64,000 nucleotides of DNA from Clostridium algifaecis (GTDB taxonomy: Bacteria > Bacillota > Clostridia > Clostridiales > Clostridiaceae). A model generated the notes under the pieces. The model did not search any database. It saw nothing but the letters and a program-made list of their open reading frames with translations, and was not told where the DNA came from. The stretch covers positions 310,001 to 374,000 of the forward strand of contig NZ_JAGGLM010000001.1 of NCBI RefSeq assembly GCF_017874415.1. The letters run 5' to 3'. A program made the position numbers and the translations under genes. Shown in pieces: positions 58,039-64,000 of the stretch. Positions within the stretch are counted from its first letter, which is position 1. Each line of letters begins with the position of its first letter.

Positions 58039-58180
58039 TAACATTTATTTCAATCAAAGAAAGGGATGAAACTAGGCGTTAGATCGGGTTGTTAACGAAA
58101 ACTGGATATATTAATATAGAAGAAGAAAAATTATGGAGTTAGAATGGATTTGTGATGAAGAAAGTTTTTATTAGAATAAC

Positions 58181-58231
58181 CAAGCTGGAGATTTGTCATA
58201 TAAAAATTATATATACAAAGCCTCCAGCTTG
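58181..58231. repeat. Large hairpin between the Nudix gene and pncB
   Basis: CAAGCTGGAG (58181-58190) and CTCCAGCTTG (58222-58231) are perfect complements; inner TTTGT/ACAAA and ATATA/TATAT pairs extend the stem. It stands between convergent genes and may terminate both, although neither side has a good T-run. The bases 58039-58180 before it contain CGTTA/TAACG and no gene I can identify. Confidence 0.55.
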
Positions 58232-58249
58232 AATAAGAACTAGGTAGGA

Positions 58250-59731
58250 TTATTCTTCATAAGTTTGAGAATATTTATGAAGTAAATTCTGTTTTAAATC
58301 CCAGAGTTTGTCTGATAAATCTACATAATAAGTATGCGGATTTTCAAATCTTAAAACTTCAGGCCACATTTTTGCCGTTTCTTCTTTTACAATATTTCTT
58401 ATAGTCATTACATCTGGATTTTCGTAGATTAACTTACCATTATTAAATATCTTCACCATAAGTTCTTTTACATAATAATCCTTTAATTTCTTCTTTTTCC
58501 ATGTAAATACAGGATCGAATATTTCAATAGGTTTATTTGTATCAATTTTTTCATCTCTTAAAGTTATCAAGTCTGCTATAGCTTTATTTTCTTTTTTGTC
58601 ATATATCCTGTAAATATTTTTAAAACCTGGATTGGTTATCTTTCCTTCATTTTCACTTATCTTTATCTTAGGAATTATATTTTTATTTTCATCTTCTACA
58701 GCAGATAATTTGTATACACCGCCAAATACAGGTTCTGATTTTGCAGTTATAAGTCTTTCGCCTACTCCAAAAGAATCTATGGAAGCACCCTGACTTAGTA
58801 CGTCTCTTATAATAAATTCGTCTAATGAATTTGAAATTACAATTTTAACATCGCTAAAACCGGCATCATCTAATATTTGTCTGCATTTTTTAGTAAGATA
58901 AGTTATATCTCCACTGTCTATTCTTATTCCCTTAGGTCTTTTTCCCATAGGAAGAAGTACTTCATTAAAAGCTTTTATGGCATTTGGAAGTCCGGATTTT
59001 AATACATTGTAGGTATCTATTAATAGGACACAATTATCTGGATATATTTTTGACCATGCCTTAAAAGATTCATATTCGGAAGGAAATAATTGTACCCAGC
59101 TGTGAGCCATTGTACCGACAGCAGGTATGCCAAACATTTGCTCTGATATTGTACAAGCTGTAGAGCTGCAACCACCTATAACGGCAGCTCTTGCACCGTA
59201 AATTGCGCCATCATATCCCTGGGCACGTCTTGAACCGAATTCCATAACAGGTCTTCCGTCAGCGGCTTTGGATATTCTGTTTGCTTTTGTAGCTATTAAA
59301 GTTTGATGGTTTATTGTTAGAAGTATCATTGTTTCTACGAATTGAGCTTGAATTGCAGGTCCTCTTACAGTTACAAGAGGTTCATTTGGGAAAACTGGAT
59401 TTCCTTCTGGAATTGCCCATACGTCACATGAAAAATTAAAGTTTTCTAAGTAATCTAAAAACTTTTGCGAAAAATCACCTTTTTCTTTTAAGTATTCTAT
59501 ATCATCCTTTGAAAATTTTAAATTAGATAAATATTCTATTAATTGCTGGACTCCGGCCATAATACAGTAGCCGCCGTCATCAGGTATTTTCCTAAAAAAC
59601 ATATCAAAATAAGCTATTCTGTTTCCAATTTCACTTTCTAAATAGCCATTTCCCATGGTGAGTTCATAAAAATCTACCAGCATGGTGAGATTTCTGCCAT
59701 TCCTCACATCAAAATTTTTTATGTACTCCAT
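58250..59731 (-). CDS. pncB: Nicotinate phosphoribosyltransferase
   Basis: Salvages nicotinate into NAD synthesis with PRPP and ATP; 493 residues. FYELTMGNGYLESE is at the N-terminus, EFGSRRAQGYDGA carries the catalytic phosphohistidine region, and IRIDSGDITYLTKKCRQILD follows. The length and the C-terminal IYDKKENKAIADLITL block fit the Gram-positive type. RBS GGAGATTTTATT precedes the ATG on the minus strand. It is divergent from the helicase gene, sharing a spacer with an inverted repeat. Confidence 0.95.
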   Translation of the reverse strand: MEYIKNFDVRNGRNLTMLVDFYELTMGNGYLESEIGNRIAYFDMFFRKIPDDGGYCIMAGVQQLIEYLSNLKFSKDDIEYLKEKGDFSQKFLDYLENFNFSCDVWAIPEGNPVFPNEPLVTVRGPAIQAQFVETMILLTINHQTLIATKANRISKAADGRPVMEFGSRRAQGYDGAIYGARAAVIGGCSSTACTISEQMFGIPAVGTMAHSWVQLFPSEYESFKAWSKIYPDNCVLLIDTYNVLKSGLPNAIKAFNEVLLPMGKRPKGIRIDSGDITYLTKKCRQILDDAGFSDVKIVISNSLDEFIIRDVLSQGASIDSFGVGERLITAKSEPVFGGVYKLSAVEDENKNIIPKIKISENEGKITNPGFKNIYRIYDKKENKAIADLITLRDEKIDTNKPIEIFDPVFTWKKKKLKDYYVKELMVKIFNNGKLIYENPDVMTIRNIVKEETAKMWPEVLRFENPHTYYVDLSDKLWDLKQNLLHKYSQTYEE

Positions 59732-59794
59732 AATAAAATCTCCTCTATTTGTGTTTTAATTATGCATAATATGACAATAATTATGTATATACAC

Positions 59795-59824
59795 ATTGTA
59801 ATACATTAGTGAATTTATTACAAT
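59795..59824. promoter_or_regulatory. Inverted repeat ATTGTAATA-N12-TATTACAAT between pncB and the helicase gene
   Basis: The nine-base arms (59795-59803 and 59816-59824) are perfect. Two direct copies of AATTATGYATA lie nearby. It is a candidate operator for pncB or the helicase gene. I do not identify the regulator; NiaR is a possibility from context only. Confidence 0.45.
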
Positions 59825-59873
59825 ACAAAGATTTAAATGGATTACATATACTTCTGGGAGAGTGATATTTACC

Positions 59874-61709
59874 ATGTTTATAGACAATAATCTGGATATT
59901 AAACAACAGGAGGCAGTTGACACAAATTATAAAAATGTTGAGGTATGTGCGCCTCCTGGCTCTGGAAAAACTACGGTTATCATAAACAGGGTTTGTAATT
60001 TAATAGAAAACAGGAAAGTAAAACCACATAATATAATTGTAATAACTTTTACAAAAGCAGCGGCTGTTAATATGAAAAAAAGATATTTGAATATTTCAAA
60101 AGGAACAAATAATACCCCTTTTTTTGGAACATTTCATTCTCTTTTCTATAAAATACTATCAAAATATACAGGAAAAATAAATATAATTGAACAGGAAAAA
60201 TCATATGAAATTGTGAAACATGTATTGAATTTATATATGGATTCAGTAAGTGATGAAAAAGTAAAAAAGGTGTTAAATGATATATCTTTTTTCAAGAACC
60301 AGGATAGCAGTATATACAATTTTGATAGCAGTATAGATAGGAGTGTTTTTATTGACTGTTTTGAAAGTTATGAAGAATATAAAGCAAAAAATAGTTTAAT
60401 GGATTTTGATGACCTCCAATTAAAGTCTAAAAGGCTGTTTTTGCAAAGGAATGATGTTCTATGTAATTATAGGAAACTATTTAAATATATATTGGTTGAT
60501 GAATTTCAGGATTGTGACAGGCTTCAGATAGAATTACTCCAATTGATATCCTATAGTAATTCCATATTTGCGGTGGGGGATGAAGATCAATGTATTTATT
60601 CGTTTAGGGGATCTAACCCTGAATGCATGGTAAACTTTCACAAATATTTTGATGGTGGAAGGAAAATTTTTTTAAGCACCAATTATAGAAGCAATAAAAA
60701 TATAGTAGATATTTCAAAAGCCCTCATATCAAATAACAAGAATAGGAATTCAAAAATTATAAAAGAAAATAAAGAAACGATAGGCAAAATAAATTTTTCT
60801 GTTTTTGAAAGAAAAGTTGATGAATCTAATTATGTCTCAGATAAAATTAAAGAATTCATAGATATAAATAAAGTTGAAGTCAATGATATTGCTGTACTTT
60901 ATAGAACTAACATAGAATCAAGAAGCATAATAGACAGCTTTTTAAAAAATAATATAAAATTTAAGTTCCTCGATAAAAAATACAATTTTTTTGAGCATTT
61001 TATATGTCAGGATATAATAGCTTATTTAAAATTATCTGTAGATGAATACGATAGGAATAGTTTTATAAAAATTATAAATAAACCTTATAGGTACGTAAGC
61101 AAAATAAATATACATAAATTAAGAAAATATCCTGTAAAGGAAAATTGTTTTGACATCTTAAGAGGCATTGATGGGCTGCCTATTTTTCAAATTAAAAATA
61201 TGGGAAAACTTAAGAGAAAAATATCAAAATTAAGTAAAATTCGTCTGGATGAAGCGGTGGATTTAATATTAAATAAATTAGGATATATCAATTATTTAAA
61301 AGAATATTGCAACAAAGTAAATACTGATATTTCTGAAGTTGAGGATATTATAGAAGAATTTAAAGATGCTTGTTATGGTTATAATAACATAAAAGATTTT
61401 TTAGAATATGTAGAAGAGTTCTCAAACAGTATAAAAGACAGTCTAACATCTAATGCTGACGTAATAATAAGCAGCATTCATGGAGTTAAAGGAATGGAAT
61501 TTAAAAATGTATTTATAATCAACTGTAATGAAGGAATAATCCCACATTCAAATAGCATTCCAAAATCAATAGAAGAGGAGAGACGACTTTTTTATGTAGG
61601 AATTACAAGGACTATAGAAAATTTAGAACTTTGCTCGGTTAAAACCATAAACGGAAAGACAGTCAAAGTTTCGAGATTTATTGAGGAATGTGAAGTTATA
61701 ACTCAATAA
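59874..61709 (+). CDS. UvrD/PcrA-type ATP-dependent DNA helicase, short
   Basis: SF1A helicase of 611 residues, shorter than PcrA (about 730). Motif I APPGSGKT is at 26-33, motif II is DEFQDCDRLQ, motif III is GDEDQCIYSFRGS, motif IV is around NYRSN, motif V is SSIHGVKGMEFKNV and motif VI is EEERRLFYVGITRT. No exonuclease domain. ATG 59874 is preferred to the GTG at 59862, since GGGAGAG lies upstream of the former. It is probably a paralogue of the PcrA encoded elsewhere. Confidence 0.88.
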   Translation: MFIDNNLDIKQQEAVDTNYKNVEVCAPPGSGKTTVIINRVCNLIENRKVKPHNIIVITFTKAAAVNMKKRYLNISKGTNNTPFFGTFHSLFYKILSKYTGKINIIEQEKSYEIVKHVLNLYMDSVSDEKVKKVLNDISFFKNQDSSIYNFDSSIDRSVFIDCFESYEEYKAKNSLMDFDDLQLKSKRLFLQRNDVLCNYRKLFKYILVDEFQDCDRLQIELLQLISYSNSIFAVGDEDQCIYSFRGSNPECMVNFHKYFDGGRKIFLSTNYRSNKNIVDISKALISNNKNRNSKIIKENKETIGKINFSVFERKVDESNYVSDKIKEFIDINKVEVNDIAVLYRTNIESRSIIDSFLKNNIKFKFLDKKYNFFEHFICQDIIAYLKLSVDEYDRNSFIKIINKPYRYVSKINIHKLRKYPVKENCFDILRGIDGLPIFQIKNMGKLKRKISKLSKIRLDEAVDLILNKLGYINYLKEYCNKVNTDISEVEDIIEEFKDACYGYNNIKDFLEYVEEFSNSIKDSLTSNADVIISSIHGVKGMEFKNVFIINCNEGIIPHSNSIPKSIEEERRLFYVGITRTIENLELCSVKTINGKTVKVSRFIEECEVITQ

Positions 61710-61745
61710 TGAAGATAGATTTATAATTGATGATTAATATATTAT

Positions 61746-61778
61746 AAAAAGACTGTTCTAAAATCAGACAGTCTTTTT
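61746..61778. terminator. Bidirectional terminator after the helicase gene
   Basis: AAAAAGACTGT (61746-61756) pairs perfectly with ACAGTCTTTTT (61768-61778) around an 11-base loop, with T-runs on both strands. It serves the helicase gene and the minus-strand Cys protein gene. Confidence 0.88.
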
Positions 61779-61795
61779 ATAGTGTTGTTATAGTC

Positions 61796-62104
61796 TTATG
61801 CTTGGATACCTTTAATCCCAAATTTAGGTTGGAAAAAAGGTATTTTTGGCTTTTGATAAACGTTTATATCACCAGCAACTTTTAAATCTTTTGAAACAAA
61901 TATTTTGACATCTTGATATTTATAAATGTCATATAGTTCTTTGTCCCAAACTTCAGTTTCAAATAAAACTTTAACTTTAGGAGTTTTGACATCAGTATTG
62001 CAATTACCACAATCACAATTTATCGATGTTTTCTTTATAGATACTACAAAGCATAGATTTTTACCATGAACATAATTCAAAGCTTTGTCATCAATTTTTA
62101 CCAT
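61796..62104 (-). CDS. HesB-like small Cys-motif protein (CC/Se family-like)
   Basis: Protein of 102 residues. The opening MVKIDDKALNYVHGKN resembles HesB-like proteins, and the Cys motif INCDCGNCN (C30, C32, C35) sits where related (seleno)proteins carry CC or UC pairs. ELYDIYKYQDVKIFVSKDLK is a second family-like block. No Sec codon is present: all are Cys or sense codons. It may bind or sense a metal or persulfide. RBS GGAGATGAT is present on the minus strand. It may or may not be cotranscribed with the Fe-S protein gene upstream. Confidence 0.55.
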   Translation of the reverse strand: MVKIDDKALNYVHGKNLCFVVSIKKTSINCDCGNCNTDVKTPKVKVLFETEVWDKELYDIYKYQDVKIFVSKDLKVAGDINVYQKPKIPFFQPKFGIKGIQA

Positions 62105-62216
62105 AATATATCATCTCCAAATTAATTTTATAATACCAATATCAATAATAAAAAATTGTTGAAATAATATTTAATAATATTTTATAAAATTAATGTGTAG
62201 ATTTTATGAAGAAAAT

Positions 62217-62243
62217 GCCATCAGAAAAATATTTTCCGACAGC
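62217..62243 (-). terminator. Possible terminator after the polytopic Fe-S protein gene
   Basis: On the minus strand, GCTGTCGGAAAA pairs with TTTTCTGATGGC (several G-U) around a short loop, followed by ATTTTCTTC. Confidence 0.55.
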
Positions 62244-62250
62244 ATCTAAA

Positions 62251-63645
62251 CTACATACGCATTGACATTGGAAGCATAAACAGTAGTATGTTTATAATAC
62301 ATAGTATTACTATTAAAAAACCATATACTATTGAAGTCTTTAGAGATTTGCTATTTTTGCCACCGTAATTACTCTTGGCAAGTCTATATGCAGTGTATAT
62401 TGAACCTATAGTTCCAAGAACAATTAAAATATATTGGAGAACTTGTATTGTTGGGGTATCTAATATTGCTGTTGAACCTTGCATATTTATTCCGAATAAT
62501 CCCATAAAAGTATAAAAAATTGATTTGCCTTCTGCTAGCAGATGGAAAAGGTTATGGGCTATATGGGCAGATAGATCTAGTGGGATGATGGCATATCCAA
62601 ATTTAGCAAAGTTTTGTTTAACAGAATCTCCATTAAATTTTTTAGCAATTAATCCTGTTGTAGTTAACATTATTATAGGAATTAACATTGCTATAATAAA
62701 TGTTATAGTAAAGATTACATAGTAGCTTGTAGTTCCAGTTATATGTTCAAGCCAACTTAAGATACCATTCCATATATCAACCATGGTAATATTTTGTACA
62801 AATACAATACCCATAATTACAATAGCAAGGAAAGATTCTTCAAGTTTTGGCTTGCGAATAAACCATAACTCTCTAGTAGGTACACGTTGTGATATTCTTA
62901 TAGAGTCATTAGGACAATTCTTTACACAGTTTCCACAAAAATTACATTCTGCATTGGTTTCCATAGCCCTTGGAAACTCAAACATAGGACACCCAGCGGC
63001 TTTATCACTGCCTTTGTAACAGGCTAAGACCTTACATTTGGCACACTTTTCAGGAGTAGCTCTAAGTTCCATCATTCCTGTTCTAGTATAGTTACCAGAT
63101 AATCCACCTAAAAAGCATAAATATCTGCACCAAGTTCTACGTTCAAATATTGCACCAGAAAATACTACACCAGTAGTAATCAATAACAATAGTGTTCCAG
63201 AACCTCTAGGCGATTCAACAACTCCAAAAACGTGATCACTCCAAGTAATTGCAATAAACGTTGCATCAATAATCCAAATTCCATATTTTTTTAAAAACTT
63301 AGGAACTGGATGGTTATTTCCAACAAATTTTTGAACAACATCGTTAAGAAGTCCAAAAGGACATATAGCACACCAAAATCTACCTAATAGGAATAACATA
63401 ATTGGCAGTATAGGCCACCATAATACCCATGTACCGGCAGTACCAAAATTATCATGGGCTTCAGCTGGTCCAAAGAGTAGTTGATATACTATAAATGCAA
63501 AAACTATTGCTACTGGCCATTGAAAGATACCAGGATACCACTTGCTTTTAATAAAGCTTGCAAATTTTTTATTATTTAAAAGATTTCTATCATCTGATGA
63601 GGATGTTTTTTCTTCATAAACTAAAGGTTTCTTTTTTTCTGACAT
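62251..63645 (-). CDS. NapH/NosR/CcoG-like polytopic [4Fe-4S] membrane protein
   Basis: Protein of 464 residues with about nine membrane helices. WCAICPFGLLNDVV and WCRYLCFLGG are membrane Cys motifs as in NapH and NosR. A ferredoxin region at about 200-255 has CAKCKVLACYKGSDKAAGCP and CNFCGNCVKNCP. C-terminal helices and a DLSAHIAHNLFHLLAEG block with several His follow. The protein probably passes electrons across the membrane. It lies 18 bases upstream of no other gene but downstream of the FixH-like gene, so the pair resembles ccoG-ccoH-type sets. RBS GCGAGGTAA is visible on the minus strand. Confidence 0.82.
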   Translation of the reverse strand: MSEKKKPLVYEEKTSSSDDRNLLNNKKFASFIKSKWYPGIFQWPVAIVFAFIVYQLLFGPAEAHDNFGTAGTWVLWWPILPIMLFLLGRFWCAICPFGLLNDVVQKFVGNNHPVPKFLKKYGIWIIDATFIAITWSDHVFGVVESPRGSGTLLLLITTGVVFSGAIFERRTWCRYLCFLGGLSGNYTRTGMMELRATPEKCAKCKVLACYKGSDKAAGCPMFEFPRAMETNAECNFCGNCVKNCPNDSIRISQRVPTRELWFIRKPKLEESFLAIVIMGIVFVQNITMVDIWNGILSWLEHITGTTSYYVIFTITFIIAMLIPIIMLTTTGLIAKKFNGDSVKQNFAKFGYAIIPLDLSAHIAHNLFHLLAEGKSIFYTFMGLFGINMQGSTAILDTPTIQVLQYILIVLGTIGSIYTAYRLAKSNYGGKNSKSLKTSIVYGFLIVILCIINILLFMLPMSMRM

Positions 63646-63663
63646 AAAATATTACCTCGCTTT

Positions 63664-64000
63664 TTATGCTTTTATAGTTTTTTTCTTCTTTTTCTTTGTA
63701 ATCCCAGCAATCACTATTATTAAAGTAATTACAACTAAGAAACCTCCAATAACAAACCAATTAGGGCCAGAACTTACTACGTCTACATTAAAATCAGCCA
63801 TTTTTTCTCCATTACTTGCCATAAAGTTTGTTTTAACTTTCCATTTGCCTTTATCACTAAATTTTACAGTTCCAACGTATTCGCCATCTTCATGACCCTT
63901 TTTAAATTGGATAGTTTCAGGCTTGGAGTCATTCATATTCATATCACCCATGCTGCCTTTATCCATTTCTACATATACTTTCACATCAGCATTATTTATT
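63664..64000 (-). CDS. FixH/YtkA-like membrane protein, truncated by window edge
   Basis: The visible C-terminal part is about 112 residues. The frame is open to base 64000 (INNADVKVYVEMDKG), so the GTG at 63984 is not the true start. An immunoglobulin-like beta domain with VYVEMDKGSMGDMNM and GKWKVKTNF ends in a membrane helix NWFVIGGFLVVITLIIVIAG and a poly-Lys tail. The Met-rich segment MGDMNM suggests copper or metal binding, as in YtkA-like proteins. It ends 18 bases before the Fe-S protein gene. Confidence 0.68.
   Translation of the reverse strand, partial: INNADVKVYVEMDKGSMGDMNMNDSKPETIQFKKGHEDGEYVGTVKFSDKGKWKVKTNFMASNGEKMADFNVDVVSSGPNWFVIGGFLVVITLIIVIAGITKKKKKKTIKA

Noticed and set aside
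58039-58249. Known c-di-GMP, guanidine or THF riboswitch in the spacer before pncB
   Set aside because: None of the conserved cores I know of could be matched; also it is located downstream of both genes that end near it.
61796-62104. Selenoprotein with in-frame UGA
   Set aside because: The motif codons all encode Cys; no in-frame TGA and no SECIS-like stem was seen.
1-64000. Prophage, insertion sequence, CRISPR array or toxin-antitoxin module
   Set aside because: No integrase, transposase, structural phage gene, regularly spaced repeat or small two-gene toxin pair was found; genes are housekeeping or metabolic.

Overview
The window reads as chromosomal DNA of an endospore-forming, anaerobic, low-GC Firmicute, most likely Clostridium sensu stricto. 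The evidence is strongly AT-rich DNA, PolC, SpoVS, an FtsK/SpoIIIE translocase, a YmxH-type sporulation protein, a Bacillus/Clostridium-type SOS box and the MEP isoprenoid route. The species cannot be named from sequence alone. I see no rRNA, tRNA, CRISPR array, insertion sequence, phage gene or integrase. Apart from the two truncated edge genes, all genes look intact. Most of the window is housekeeping backbone, with a few accessory operons inserted. The only gene-free stretch longer than 300 bases is 9254-9593. || Layout. 1-9253: uppS (cut by the left edge), cdsA, dxr, rseP, ispG, polC (lipid carrier, phospholipid and isoprenoid synthesis, membrane proteolysis, replication). 9594-12479: a polar amino-acid ABC importer lying between polC and rimP, genes that are neighbours in Bacillus. 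12715-22801: the translation and RNA operon rimP-nusA-ylxR-ylxQ-infB-rbfA-nrnA-truB-ribF-rpsO-pnp. 22950-28977: M16 peptidase, ymxH, aspartokinase, tepA-like, ftsK/spoIIIE, a shortened form of the Bacillus mlpA-dap-spoIIIE region. 29115-34404: rimO, pgsA, recA with SOS box, rny, and spoVS with a probable SigmaH promoter. 34531-37089: a UbiA-type prenyltransferase, an ArnT-like membrane glycosyltransferase and an SMR-type carrier, which together look like a small lipid-linked sugar system. 37154-41123: aminotransferase, HPr, DUF378 protein, glycerophosphodiesterase, YhaM-type RNase. || 41236-49220 is the main accessory locus: a compact nine-gene [NiFe]-hydrogenase operon with small and large subunits, maturation protease, a cytochrome-b5-fold protein, a HypA-like protein without a zinc finger, then HypF, HypC, HypD and HypE. 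HypB is absent. The small subunit has neither a Tat signal nor a membrane anchor, so the enzyme should be cytoplasmic. || 49305-64000: a stand-alone pyruvate-kinase C-terminal-like protein, purB, an unrecognised His-rich protein, a thioesterase, then on the minus strand gltX, a beta-CASP metallo-hydrolase and a D,D-carboxypeptidase; a CoA-type Nudix hydrolase; pncB divergent from a UvrD-type helicase; and at the right edge, on the minus strand, a HesB-like Cys protein, a NapH/NosR-like polytopic Fe-S protein and a FixH-like protein cut by the window end. || Of the possible undescribed systems, the three-gene glycolipid operon, the hydrogenase operon with its unusual accessory proteins, and the right-edge Fe-S/FixH locus deserve most attention. 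Several leader and operator structures (before rimP, gltX and spoVS, and in the polC/ABC-importer gap) are also worth testing.
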